NCBI RefSeq assembly: GCF_036320965.1 | Contig: NC_092271.1 | Coordinates: 13,659,596-13,723,595 of the forward strand | Length of the DNA: 64,000 nucleotides | Direction of reading: 5' to 3' | Source of the DNA: Panulirus ornatus | Lineage: Eukaryota > Arthropoda > Malacostraca > Decapoda > Palinuridae | In this document: positions 10,015 through 21,029 of the stretch, in pieces | How the letters are laid out: the number at the start of each line of letters is the position of its first letter | Position numbering within the stretch: the stretch's first letter is position 1 | Notes under the pieces: model-generated | The model's database searches: none | The model's input: the letters and a program-made list of their open reading frames with translations, nothing else | What the model was told of the DNA's origin: nothing | Program-made: the position numbers and the translations under genes

Positions 10015-13000
10015 TTGTTTTTCATTATTTTGCTTTGTCGCTGTCTCCCACGTTAGCGAGGTAGCGCAAGGAAACAGACGAAAGAATGGCCCAACCCACC
10101 CTCATACATATGTATATACATACACATCCACACATGCAAATATACATACCTATACATCTCAACATATACATATATATACACACACAGACATATACATATA
10201 TACACATGCACATAATTCATACTGTCTGCCTTTATTCATTCCCATCACTACCCCGCCACACATGAAAATAACAACCCCCTCCTCCCTCATGTGCGCGAGG
10301 TAGCACTAGTAAAAGACAACAAAGGCCACATTCGTTCACACTCAGTCTCTACCTGTCATGTAATAATGCACCGAAACCACAGCTCCCTTTCCACATCCAG
10401 GCCCCACAGAACATTCCATGGTTTACCCCAGATGTTTCACATGCCCTGGTTCAATCCATTGACAGCACGTCGACCATGGTATACCACATCGTTCCAATTC
10501 ACTCTATTCCTTGCACACCTTTCACCCTCCTGCATGTTCAGGCCCCGATCACTCAAAATCTTTTTTACTCCATCTTTCCACCTCCAATTTGGTCTCCCAT
10601 TTCTCCTCGTTCCCTTCACCTGACACTTATATCCTCTTGGTCAATCTTTCCTCACTCATTCTCTCCATGTGACGAAACCACTTCAAAACACCCTCTTCTG
10701 CTCTCTCAACCACACTCTTTTTATTCACATCTCTCTTACCCTATTATTACTTACTCGATCAAACCACCTCACACCACATATTGTCCTTAAACATCTAATT
10801 TCCAGCACATCCACCTTCTTCTGCACAACTCTATCCATAGCCCATGCCTCGCAACCATATAACATTGTCGGAACCACTATTCCTTCAAACATACCCATTT
10901 TTGCTTTCCGAGATAATGTTCTCGACTTCCACACATTCTTCAACACTCCCAGAACTTTCACCCCCTCCCCCACCCTATGATTCACTTCTGCTTCCATGGT
11001 TCCCTCCGCTGCCAAATCCACTCCCAGGTATCTAAAACACTTCACTTCCTCCAGTTTTTCTCCTTTCAAACTTACCTCCCAGTTGACTTGTCCCTCAACC
11101 CTACTGTACCTAATAACCTTGCTCTTATTCACATTTACTCTCAGCTTTCTTCTTTCACACACTTTACCAAACTCATTCACCAGCTTCTGCAGTTTCTCGC
11201 ACGAATCAGCCACCAGCGCTGTATCATCAGCAAACAACAACTGACGTACTTCCCAAGCTCTCTCATCCACAACAGACTGCATACTTGCCCCTCTTTCCAA
11301 AACTCTTGCATTCACCTCCCTAACAACCCCATTCATAAACAAATTAAACAACCATGGAGACATCACACACCCCTTCCGCAAACCTACATTCACTGAGAAC
11401 CAGTCACTTTCCTCTCTTCCTACATGTACACATGCCTTACATCCTCGATAAAAACTTTTCACTGCTTCTAACAACTTTCCTCCCACACCATATATTCTTA
11501 ATACCTTCCACAGAGCATCTCTATCAACTCTATCATATGCCTTCTCCAGATCCATAAATGCAACATACAAATCCATTTGCTTTTCTAAGTATTTCTCACG
11601 TACATTCTTCAAAGCAGACACCTGATCCACACATCCTCTACCACTTCTGAAACCACACTGCTCTTCCCCAATCTGATGCTCTGTACATACCTTCACCCTC
11701 TCAATCAATACTCCCATATAATTTCCCAGGAATACTCAACAAACTTATACCTCTGTAATTTGAGGCCTTTGTACAGTGGCACTATGCAAGCATTTCGCCA
11801 ATCCTCAGGCATCTCACCATGAGTCATACACACATTAAATAACCTTACCAACCAGTCAACAATAGTCACCCCCTTTTTTAAATAAATTCCACTGCAATAC
11901 CATCCAAACCCGTTGCCTTGCCAGCTTTCATCTTCTGCAAAGCTTTTACTACATCTTCTCTGTTTACCAAATCATTCTCCCTAACCCTCTCACTTTGCAC
12001 ACCACCTCGACCAAAACACCCTATATTTGCCACTCTATCATCAAACACATTCAACAAACCTTCAAAATACTCACTCCATCTCCTTCTCACATCACCACTA
12101 CTTGTTATCACCTCCCCACTAGCCCCCTTCACTGAAGTTCCCATTTGTTCCCTTGTCTTACGCACTTTATTTACCTCCTTCCAAAACATCTTTTTATCCT
12201 CTCTAAAATTTAATGATACTCTCTCACCCCAACTCTCATTTGCCCTCTATTTCACCTCTTGCACCTTTCTCTTGACGTCCTGCCTCTTTCTTTTATACGT
12301 CTACTCATTTGCATTATTTCCCTGCAAAAATCGTCCAAATGCCTCTCTCTTCTCCTTCACTAATAATCTTACTTCTTCATCTCACCACTCACTACCCTTT
12401 CTAATCTGCCCACCTCCCACGCTTCTCATGCCACAAGCATCTTTTGCGCACGCAAGCCATCACTGTTTCCCTAAATACATCCCATTCCTCCCCCACTCCC
12501 CTTATGTCCTTTGTTCTCACCTTTTTCCATTCTGTACTCAGTCTCTCTTGGTACTTCCTCACACAAGTCTCTTTCCCAAGCTCACTTACTCTCACGACTC
12601 TTTTCACCCCAACATTTTTTCTTTTCTGATAACCTCTACAAATCTTCACCTTTGCCTTCACAAGATAATGATCAGACATCCCTCCAGTTGCACCTCTCAG
12701 CACATTTACATCCAAAAGTCTCTCTTTCGTGCGCCTATCAATTAACACGTAATCCAATTATGCTCTCTGGCCGTCTCTCCTACTTACATACGTATACTTA
12801 TGTATATCTCCCTTTTTAAACCAGGTATTCCTAATCTCCAGTCCTTTTTCAACACATAAATGTACAAGTTCTTCACCATTTCCATTTACAACACTGAACA
12901 CCCCATGTACACCAAATATTCCCTCAACTGCCACATTACTCACCTTTGCATTCAAATCATCCATCACTATAACCCGGTCTCGTGCATCAAAACTACTAAC

Positions 13001-13543
13001 ACACTCACTCAGCTGCTCCCAAAACACTTGCCTCTCATGATCTTTCTTCTCATGCCCAGGTGCATATGCACCAATAATCATCCATCCCTCTCCATCCACT
13101 TTCAGTTTTACCCATATCAATCTACAGTTTACTTTCTTACACTCCATCACATACTCCCACCACTCCTGTTTCAGGAGTAGTGCTACTCCTTCTCTTGCTC
13201 TTGTCCTCTCACTAACCCCTGACTTTACTCCCAAGACATTCCCAAACCACTCTTCCCCTCTTCACTCAGAGCCAAAACATCCAGGTTCCTTTCCTCAAAC
13301 ATACTACATATCTCTCCTTTTTTCTCATCTTGGTTACATCCACACACATTTAGGCACCCCAATCTGAGCCTTTGAGGAGGATATGCACTCCCCGCGTGAC
13401 TCCTTCTGTTTCCCCTTTTAGAAAGTTAAAATACAAGGAGGGGAGGGTTTCCAGCCCCCCGCTCCCGTCCCCTTTAGTCGCCTTCTCCGACACATGAGGA
13501 ATGCGTGGGAAGTATTATTTCTCCCCTATCCCTATCCCCTATC
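10015..13543 (-). mobile_element. Full-length RTE-A LINE (long 3'-UTR subfamily)
   Basis: The only copy in the window with both ends. On the - strand: 5' head of about 150 bp (13543-13400) starting GATAGGGGATAGGG, an ORF of about 1000 codons, then a 3' UTR of about 420 bp. The 3' UTR contains CA/TA-rich blocks and two copies of a CTACCTCGC-type motif, the terminal one (about 10050) being the hairpin CTCGCTAACGTGGG. Protein order is an EEP endonuclease, a linker, an RTE-type reverse transcriptase and a C-terminal domain ending RVNWNDVVYHG. RTE elements normally have one ORF of this size, which fits. The ORF is broken (see next entry). An 8-bp target-site duplication, TATTACTA, flanks it. Assignment to the RTE clade is from motif order and memory of the family, not from a tree. 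Confidence 0.9.
10437..13404 (-). pseudogene. Broken endonuclease/reverse transcriptase ORF of RTE-A
   Basis: Endonuclease part (about 13400-12400): RLGCLNVCGCNQ, LDVLALS, MIIGAYAPGHEKKDHE, RVIVMDDLNAKV (the usual GDLN is DDLN here), LDYVLIDRR and MSDHYLVKAKV. RT part (about 12190-10950): KATGLDGIAVEFI, GFRSGRGCVDQV, DLEKAYDRVDRDAL, KGCVMSPWLFN, LLFADDTALV. C-terminal part: MLYGCEAWAMDRV, then the GRPNWRWKDG tail. A nonsense change (GCA TAA where sister copies have an Ala-Leu pair) stops the frame near 12757. Further frameshifts lie near 11720, 11880, 12300 and 13235. It is not translatable as one protein. Confidence 0.88.
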
Positions 13544-13551
13544 TATTACTA
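13544..13551. repeat. Target-site duplication, 5' side of full-length RTE-A
   Basis: Second copy of TATTACTA; see 10007-10014. Confidence 0.75.
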
Positions 13552-14269
13552 GAATGAAATATAGAATACAACTTAAAGAACACCTAATTTTCCAAGGATG
13601 TGTTGAAAAAGTTGTTTTGGACAACAGCTTCGTGGAAGTGAAAAATAACATTATAGCAGCCTCACCGTTATTACAGTTGGCAAAATATTTGAAGTTAGTT
13701 ATTAACAGACTGCATTAATACTGTTCTGCCACATTGCCTAAGCCTATTAACACAGGAGGTAGGAACACATTCAGTAAGGTAAGCACCAAATCACTCTTCA
13801 ATCTACAATTCATATCTGTTTTTGGAGTTCATAGTTCATGCATGTCTAGGGAGGAAGTGTCCTTTTGCCTTCAGCATTTATGGACATTATTAGATTGGTT
13901 TAGAAATTTGAAGTTAGTGATTATGTTACCCCTTACTCTCTTATATGTAGGGAAAATTTATGGCCTCTTCTTACTGTAACATTGCTTTCTTAATTCGATA
14001 CCATCTTTGTTGTCCTCCTATGATCCATCTTTACCAGTTCTTTTTGTTTCTTTAAGAAGTCATTTAGCAGATATCAGGAAAATTTACAAGAAATGGAAAA
14101 AAATCTGATAAATTAACCATGTTTGTTGTTGTACAGACTTTTGCTGACATCCATCTTTTTCTCTTCTCTGCCATCACCAATAGATTACTGATATGAAAAG
14201 AACTTTTCCCAGTGCTAATAGTTCAGCAACCACTGTATCATGCTCCCAAAACACTCACTAATTAGCCTT
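13552..14269. other. No recognisable gene
   Basis: Mixed-composition intergenic DNA. Frames of 74 and 81 codons at 13494-13979 start inside the LINE end or in unique DNA and resemble nothing I know. Confidence 0.45.
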
Positions 14270-14860
14270 TAATTAACGTAGGTAGTAGTTGGTAGACAGC
14301 CAACAACCAGGGAGGTATTTTACCAGTACTACCTACCTGAGTATTGGGAGGGTTAGTGACATTTGCTTAATGAGCCAGCATTTCAGTGGTTGTCAAGTTG
14401 CACTTCTCTGACCCAGGTCTTTTCTTTCTGCCTCACTAATATGTAGACTACTGGCATTCTCTCCACAAATGTACAATCTCTCCTTGTTATATGTAACACT
14501 TGACAACACTCAACACAGCTCATACTTTATAACTATATTTTTCTGTGGTGAGCACTGTGTGTTAGCCCTGCCCTTTGGCAAAATGTTGGGAGCAGCAGAT
14601 AGAAGTAGAAGGTAGGAGCATTTAGGCAGGAGTATTAGGTATACATTTTAGGTAGAAGTAGTTGGAAGGAGCATTAGATAGAAGTAGGAACAATAGGTAG
14701 GAGCCTCTGCAAACACTGTGCTAGAGTAGCCTGTTAAGGTTTAGGCACGAAAGGCTTAAAAACAGCACTGGAGTCCACTAGTTATGGAGACTCTATTACT
14801 GTTGGCCACCCCTTTGAGGAAGTTCCAGTTGTAACAGGCATCAAAGGTATAGATAGGTAG
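14270..14860 (+). repeat. R2 unclassified dispersed repeat, copy 1
   Basis: Anchors shared with the other copies: TATTGGGAGGGTTAGTGACA, GAGCCAGCATTTCAGTGGTT, CACTTGACAACACTCAACAC, GTTAGCCCTGCCCTTTGGCA, a run of irregular TAGGTAGAAGTA-like units of about 14 bp, and GAGTCCACTAGTTATGGAGA then GGCCACCCCTTTGAGGAAGT. No coding frame, no terminal inverted repeats and no RT motif are visible. Confidence 0.8.
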
Positions 14861-14884
14861 GTTATATTTATTTATTAATTTATT

Positions 14885-15303
14885 TATTATACTTGATTGC
14901 AGTTTCCCACATCAGCGAGGTGGCACCAGGAAACAGACAAAGAACAACCCATCTGCTCATATACACATTTACAGACCTATACATATATACACATGTACAT
15001 ATTCATACTTGCCTGCCTTCAATCCATTCCCAGAACCCCAGGAAACCGTATCACTACCCCCTGCTTCAGCAAGGTAGCGCCAGGTAAAGACAAAAAAGGC
15101 CACATTCATTAACACTCGTGTAATGCACCGGAACCACATCTCCCTATCCTCTTCCAGGCTCCTCACACCTTTCCATGGTTTACCCTAGACATTTCACATG
15201 CCCTGGTTCAGTCCAATGACAGCACTCTGCATCGTTCTAATTCACTCAATTCCTTGCACACCTCTCACCCTCCTGTATTTTCAGGCCCTGATCACTCAAA
15301 ATC
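14885..15303 (-). mobile_element. RTE-A LINE 3'-UTR fragment
   Basis: Contains the terminal hairpin region (+ strand CACATCAGCGAGGTGGCACC), CA/TA-rich block, second motif AGCAAGGTAGCGCCAGG, and the start of the C-terminal coding end CCTCCTGTATTTTCAGGCCC. Truncated at 15303 after CTCAAAATCTTCA. Belongs to the long 3'-UTR type but with internal deletions. Confidence 0.8.
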
Positions 15304-16129
15304 TTCATGCTCAGGCATTACTTTCCTCTCAAGTATAATGTGGGTAACTGACACACTAGTACTTTTTCCTGTTGCTAATTATAGTTCCTTGTGATATTAG
15401 GCATGTCTACATACCAATAAAATATGCTTTTATACTGAAATTTTTGATCTATAGATAAAAATGCAGACCCCCCACGGTAATGGCTGCTCACTATCAAAAC
15501 ACAGATCCATTGTAATCATCATTAGAGAGTTAACTTCCTTCTCTTCACCAATACATAGTGCATATGCAACCATAATAATTCTTAACCTCACATTTGATCT
15601 TTGCCTCTATTAATTGTGTATTTACATACTTTCAGTCAAACTTCTTTTAAGACTAATCATACTCCAATAAGAGTGCCATTATGATCTTTATGATCTTTCA
15701 GGCCTGAATTTACTTACTTCCCTATATACTACCCACAGGTTCAGGTAGGAACAGTTTTTCTGAATATTTTAATTTTCAAGAGCATTGACCACTTCTTAAT
15801 CATTACATGGTGCATATTGTAACCATTACAGTAATTATTAGTCTCTTACTTATGAACTTCACAACTATTAATCTTGCACCTCCAAAATTTCTTAGTAATT
15901 TCTTTTCATTCTATTCATCCTTAGTTAACAGTGCCACATCAGCATATCCATCTTGCAGCCCTGAATTCATCTTTCACTCAATCCCACTGAAAGGTTCGAA
16001 GGTGTAGGATTCTGTTAAGGAAGGAATTGTCATTCTAAATTTGTTTCTTATCAAGAACTGACAAGATTGTAAAAAAAACGACGTGATTCAGGCCTTTGGA
16101 AAAGGATACATCCGTAAGGATATTTCATA
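15304..16129. other. No recognisable gene
   Basis: AT-rich unique-looking DNA between two repeats. One 66-codon frame on the + strand (15807-16007) has no supporting features. Confidence 0.4.
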
Positions 16130-16735
16130 CAAACCAAATATGTTTAATTTTTGGTAAGCAGCCACTGACCACAGAAGTATATTACCATACTACCCACCTT
16201 GGTATTGGGAGGGTTAGAGATGGGTGTGTGATAAGCCAGCACTTCAGTGGTTGGCAAGTTGCAAGCCTCTGACCTAGGTAGTTGTCTTTCTTTCTACCTC
16301 ACACAAGTGTGCAGTCTCTTCTTGTCACACTTGACAACACTTAACACAACTCATTCTTCATAACTCCAGGTTTTCCTGCTGTGATGTATACACTTTCCCT
16401 ACCTTTTCGCAAAATGGTAGGAATAATAGATAGAATTTTTTTTGTCAAAGTGATCTTGAAAAGAATTCTATAATTGGTTGGTTGCATGTATCCTGAAGCA
16501 AAAGGATGTTTCAAGCGAGACATAGTGGACATGAAATTCTTTCTTTCCATAAACATTAGGCAAGGGCATTAGGTAGAAGGTCTAGGTAGGAACATTAAGT
16601 AGGAGCCACTGTTGAGAGCGAAGCACTAAGGCTAATAAGAAGCAGCACTGGAGTTCACCAGTTACAGAGACACTTTTTGCTCTGGGCACCCACTTGATGG
16701 AGTTCCCAGTGGAAACAAACATCAGAAATATATAG
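16130..16735 (+). repeat. R2 unclassified dispersed repeat, copy 2
   Basis: Same order as the copy at 14270-14860, including TATTGGGAGGGTTAGAGATG, CACTTGACAACACTTAACAC and GGAGTTCACCAGTTACAGAG. About 120 bp of unrelated AT-rich sequence (about 16432-16553) interrupts the TAGGTAGAAG minisatellite block, probably a later insertion. Confidence 0.78.
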
Positions 16736-17640
16736 ATTTACATTTTCTTTTCTACCAGTAAACATAGAGAGACCACTTAGTCATTTGACATTCCACTTAC
16801 GATAAATTATATATACAATATACACTGGAAGTCAATGAAACATTAACATGCTGTAAAAAGTTTATTCTAAGATGTCTGTAAAATAAATAAGATTCATCTG
16901 GTACAAAAGACATCAAATTAATACAGTAACATCTAAGGAAAATTAAGTAAAGCATTTGTACATTCACTCAAAATGAAAGCTTAAAAAGAAAAAGTTCTTG
17001 AAATGGACAATGACTCAGATGATTGAAATGCTGTGTGCTTTGGTTCAGGAGGTCCTAAGCTTATGGTTACATCCTTATATCACATATCTTAATTTTGACT
17101 TTTAGAAACAAACATAAGTAGTGCAGGTAGGAAAGGTTATTACAAACTTTTTTTTTTCATTTCAAGAACAAAGACTAACATTTTACACTTCTGGTCTTAG
17201 AGAAATAATAAATATTTGATGAAAATGTCACTTTCACCCCAAAGAAGACTATGTCTCATTATTCAAGCCAATGTATATAAGTAGATTTCACAGAAAGTTA
17301 ATTCTTTTTATTTACATTCTCGTATAAATTTTCTTATAAGAATAGTAAAGAATAAGAATAGCCAACAAAATTTAGCTTAAAGCACCAACAATTAGATTAG
17401 GATTTGAGATTCAACTACAAGTGATTCTAGTCAACTGCTAAATTCCTCTTCAAAACAAAAACAAAGTTAACATTCTGGAATTATTCCAATCTTAAATTTA
17501 GAGCAGATCAATCTATATATGCATTAAAAGTTTTAAAACTAACTTGTCTCTTAATTAAAAGTATGAAATGCAAAACTGCTCAGTGAAAATGCATATTTAT
17601 GAAGAGAATGGACAGTGCCTTCACCATAAATATATAAATA
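16736..17640. other. No recognisable gene
   Basis: Strongly AT-rich (many poly-A and poly-T tracts). No open frame with protein-like composition and no repeat family recognised. Confidence 0.45.
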
Positions 17641-17651
17641 AATAAACAAAT

Positions 17652-17719
<68 letters not shown>
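17652..17719. repeat. (CA)n(TA)n compound microsatellite
   Basis: CA repeats at about 17652-17670 followed by TA repeats to 17719. It sits directly at the 3' tail of the - strand LINE that follows, as most TA runs in this window do. Confidence 0.95.
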
Positions 17720-17726
<7 letters not shown>

Positions 17727-17736
17727 CACATACTTT

Positions 17737-18637
17737 ATCGTCCTTTCCCGCATTAGTGAGGTAGCGCCAGTAACAGACAAAGGCCACACCCACTCACATC
17801 CATTCTTTAGCTGCCATGTGAAATAAACCAAAACCACAATTCCCAGTCAATGACCAGACCGTATATACCTTTCCATGGTTTACCCCAGACGCTTCACTGA
17901 CAGTGCGTCTGTCCCAATTCACTCTATCGTGTGCACACCTTTCACCCTCCTGTATGTATAGGTCCTGATTGCTCAAAATCCTTTTCACTCCATTCTTCAA
18001 ACTCCAATTGGTTTCCCTGTTCTTGTTCCAACCTCTTATGTAACCTTTCCTTACTCAGTCTCTTCATATGTCCAAACCATTTCAGGCAAACCCTCTTTGG
18101 CTCTCTTAACCATAATCCTTATATTACTACACATCTCTCACCCATTTTATTACTATTCAATCAAACCATTTCACACCACATATTGTCCTTAAACATTTCA
18201 TTTCCAACACATCCACATTCATAACTCACTTCTTCCTTGGTTACATTTACGACCATGTCTACTCCCAGGTGTGTGTAAAACATTTCACTTCCTCCAATTT
18301 TTCTCCATTAACACTCACACCAACTAACCTGTCCTTCAACCTTAATAAACCTAATAAACTTGTTTTTATTCACATTTACTCTCAACTTCCTCCTTTCAGA
18401 CACTCTTCCAAACTCAGTCATCAGCTTCTACAGTTTTTCTCTTGAATATGTCATCAGTTCTGCATCATCAGCAAACAACAGCTGACTTTCCAAGCCCTTT
18501 CATCCCCCATAGATTGCATACACACTCTTTTTGCTAAGACTTTTGCCTTTACCTTCCTCACCACCTCATCCATAAACAAACTGAACAATAATGGTGACAT
18601 CACACACCCCCGCTACAGACCAGCCTTCACTTGGAAC
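17737..18637 (-). mobile_element. Decayed RTE-A LINE 3' half
   Basis: Starts with the tail motif (+ strand CCCGCATTAGTGAGGTAGCG), then the 3' UTR with an internal deletion, the C-terminal domain, and RT down to the MSPW/motif B region near 18600 (GGTGACATCACACACCCC). A stretch corresponding to the YGCEAWA region is missing near 18220. Many frameshifts; an old copy. Confidence 0.8.
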
Positions 18638-18650
18638 CATATATATATCA

Positions 18651-18887
18651 TCCCTAGGGATAGGGGAGAAAGAATACTTCCCATGTATTCCCTGCGTGTT
18701 GTAGAAGGCGACTAAAAGAGGAGGGAGTGGGGGCTGGAAATCCTCCCCTCCAGTTCTTAATTTTCCAAAAGAAGGAACAGAGAAGGGGCCAAGTGAGGAT
18801 ATTACCTCTAAGGCTCAGTCCTCTGTTCTTAATGCTACCTTGCTAATACGGGAAATGGCAAATATGTATGAAAAAATGATAATATAT

Positions 18888-18895
<8 letters not shown>
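18651..18895 (+). mobile_element. RTE-A-s nonautonomous element, complete
   Basis: Begins TCCCTAGGGATAGGGGAG, continues with the head GAATACTTCCCATGTATTCC, GGCGACTAAAAGAGGAGGGA, CTGGAAATCCTCCCCTCC; middle TTCCAAAAGAAGGAACAGAG; tail TGCTACCTTGCTAATACGGG and AAATGGCAAATATGTATGAA. Its 3' end passes into a TA run. Confidence 0.88.

Positions 18896-18897
<2 letters not shown>

Positions 18898-18946
<49 letters not shown>
18898..18946. repeat. (TA)n microsatellite shared by two convergent elements
   Basis: About 24 TA units lie between the tail of a + strand RTE-A-s copy and the tail of a - strand one, so both appear to end in the same run. Confidence 0.95.
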
Positions 18947-18947
<1 letters not shown>

Positions 18948-19095
18948 TCACCATTTCCCGCATTAGCGAGGTAGTGTCAAGTACAGATGAATGAGCCTCG
19001 GAGAGGAAAATCCTTACTTGGCCTGTGTCTCTGTTCCCTCTTTTGTTGAAGTAAAACAGGAGGGGAGGATTTCCAGCCCCTGCTCCCACCCCTTA
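18947..19095 (-). mobile_element. RTE-A-s element, 5' truncated
   Basis: + strand reads CACCATTTCCCGCATTAGCG (tail hairpin), then the middle block and part of the head (GGAGGGGAGGATTTCCAGCC). The head ends prematurely at about 19095, where an RTE-A fragment on the + strand begins. Confidence 0.82.
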
Positions 19096-19870
19096 AGTAA
19101 TGAAAGGGTAAGAGAGATGTGTGGTAATAAAAAGAGTAATGAAAGGATAAGAGATGTGTGGTAATAAAAAGACTGTGGTTGAGAGAGCAGAAGAGGGGTA
19201 TTGAAATGGTTTGGTCACATAGAGAGAATGAGAGGAAAGATTGACAAAGAGGATATGTGTGTGTCAGTTGACAAAGAGGATATGTGTGTGTCAGAGGTGA
19301 AGGGAACAAGGAGAAGTGGGAGACCAAATTGGAGGTGGAAATATGGAGTGAAAAAGATTTTGAGCGATCGGGGCCTGAACATACAGGAGGGTGAAAGGTG
19401 TGCAAGGAATAGAGTGAACTGGAACGATGTGGTATACTGGGGTCGATGTGCTGTCAGTGGATTGAACCAGGGCATGTGAAGCGACTGGGGTAAACCATGG
19501 AAAGTTTTCTAAGACCTGGATGTGGAAAGGAAGTTGTGGTTTTGGTGCATTACACATGACAGCTAGAGACTGTGAACGAATGTGGCCTTTGTTTTTCCTA
19601 GCGCTACTTCGCACACATGGGGGGGAGGTGAGTGCTGTTTTTCATAAGTGGTAGGGTGGCAACGGGAATGGATGAAGGTAGCAAGTATGAATATGTACAT
19701 GTGTATATATGTATATGTCTGTATGTATACATCGAAATACATAGGCATGTATATGTGTGTGTGCAGGCATTTATGTATATACAGGTGAATGTGGGTGGGT
19801 TGGGGCCATTCTTTCATCTGATTCCTTGCGCTACCTCGCTAACGCAGGAGACCAACTAAGTATAATATAT
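19096..19870 (+). mobile_element. RTE-A LINE C-terminal end and long 3' UTR
   Basis: Frame 19201-19479 gives MKWFGHIERM, then GRPNWRWKYGVKKILSDRG and RVNWNDVVYWG, the RTE-A C-terminal domain. The long-type 3' UTR follows, ending at CTACCTCGCTAACGCAGGAG. Two short tandem duplications mark this copy: a unit starting TAATGAAAGG at about 19097 and 19137, and GACAAAGAGGATATGTGTGT at about 19243 and 19270, which duplicates KEDMCVS in the protein. Confidence 0.87.
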
Positions 19871-19880
19871 ATTCATACAT

Positions 19881-19937
19881 ATTTGCCTTATCCCGCATTA
19901 GCGAGGTGGCGTTAAGAACTGAGGAGTGAGTCTTAGA

Positions 19938-19940
<3 letters not shown>
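19881..19940 (-). mobile_element. RTE-A-s tail fragment
   Basis: + strand CCCGCATTAGCGAGGTGGCG then TTAAGAACTGAGGAGTGAG matches the last 60 bp of RTE-A-s; truncated at the TA run. Confidence 0.75.

Positions 19941-20005
<65 letters not shown>
19940..20005. repeat. (TA)n microsatellite
   Basis: About 33 uninterrupted TA units following the RTE-A-s fragment. Confidence 0.95.
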
Positions 20006-20007
<2 letters not shown>

Positions 20008-20392
20008 ATAGATAAATACATAAATATATAGACAGACAGGTGTTACTGTAGTCCACCTACTCAAAGTTAACTTGCTGGTGAAGTCATCCTTAGCAAGGTT
20101 GAATGATTGGTAGTAAACTCTCATCAAAGAACTTCCCACTCCAAAGGAGTTCACATTTCTCTGCTGCTGTAATTAGTGGACCCTTGGGTTTACTACTCTT
20201 GGGTAACACCAAGACTTTTATATTGAAATTGGTCCTGGGGTAATTATGAAAAATTCACCAAGAGTAAGCCTGTATCATTGGGAATACAGTTTTGTTAAAG
20301 ATCTTTTCACTGCATAGGAGTCTACATTTTCCTGCTACTGGAATTAGTGCAGCCTTGAACTACAGGGGCCTTTTTAGTTTTGGGGTAACTTT
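20006..20392. other. No recognisable gene; short diverged internal repeats
   Basis: CTTAGCAAGG, CTCATCAAAGAACTTCCCACTCC and TTCACATTTCTCTGCTGCTG-like wording recurs in changed form at 20295-20345 and 20860-20900 (TTTTCACTGCATAGGAGTC, CTACATTTTCCTGCTACTG). This suggests an old interspersed or tandem unit of unknown origin. Confidence 0.5.
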
Positions 20393-20612
20393 TTTCATAC
20401 ATATTCACCATTTCCTGCAGGAGTGAGCTAGCGTCAAGAATGGAGGACTGAACCTTAGAGAGAAATTCCTCACTTGGACCCCTTCTGTATTCCTTCTTTT
20501 GGAAATGTATAAACTGGATGGGAGGATTTCCTGCTCCCACTCCCTCCCCTTTTAGTCGCCTTCTACAATTGTAGGAAATACATGGGAAGTATTCTTTCTC
20601 CTCATCCCTAAG
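20393..20612 (-). mobile_element. RTE-A-s element
   Basis: Tail (+ strand TTCACCATTTCCTGCAGGAG), middle and head (TTTTAGTCGCCTTCTACAAT, GGGAAGTATTCTTTCTCCTC) are all present, moderately diverged. Ends head to head with the next element. Confidence 0.82.
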
Positions 20613-20795
20613 GAAATGGCATGTTGTAGAAGGCGACTAAATGGGGAGGAGCGCAGGGGTGGAAATCCTCCCTTCCCATTTTTTTTTAATTTTCCAAAAG
20701 AACAGAGTGAGGCCATTCCTTCTAAGGCTTAGTCCTCTGTTCTTTGCACCACCTCCCTGATGCAGGAAATGGCCAATATGTATGAAAAAAATTTT
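20613..20795 (+). mobile_element. RTE-A-s element, 5' truncated
   Basis: Starts within the head at TTGTAGAAGGCGACTAAATG, keeps the middle and the tail (CCACCTCCCTGATGCAGGAA, AATATGTATGAAAAAAA). Forms a head-to-head inverted pair with the preceding copy. Confidence 0.8.
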
Positions 20796-21029
20796 CGGGA
20801 CCTTTCTAAAGGCTCCTGCAGCACAAGGTTGCACTAATCCTCATAGCAGGGATATGTACACTCCTTTGAAGTGAAAAGTTTTTTTTATGAGACTACTCCC
20901 AATGATACAGCCTTGCCTTTTTACTCATGATGTAATCTCAAGCAGGCTGATTCTAGTAAAACTGTCTGTTCCTTGCATTTCCTTTTAATGCTACCAGCCA
21001 GGGCTCCAGTCTTCCATCATCAACCATGC

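Noticed and set aside
10437..10460. B-box-like GGTTCAATCC on the strand antisense to RTE-A (also near 47108 and 50365), as a possible tRNA-type promoter
   Set aside because: It lies in the coding end/3' UTR of the LINE on the wrong strand, without an A box at the right distance; a chance resemblance.
17551..17837. Frames with long IYIYIY tracts at several TA runs
   Set aside because: Translations of (TA)n microsatellites.
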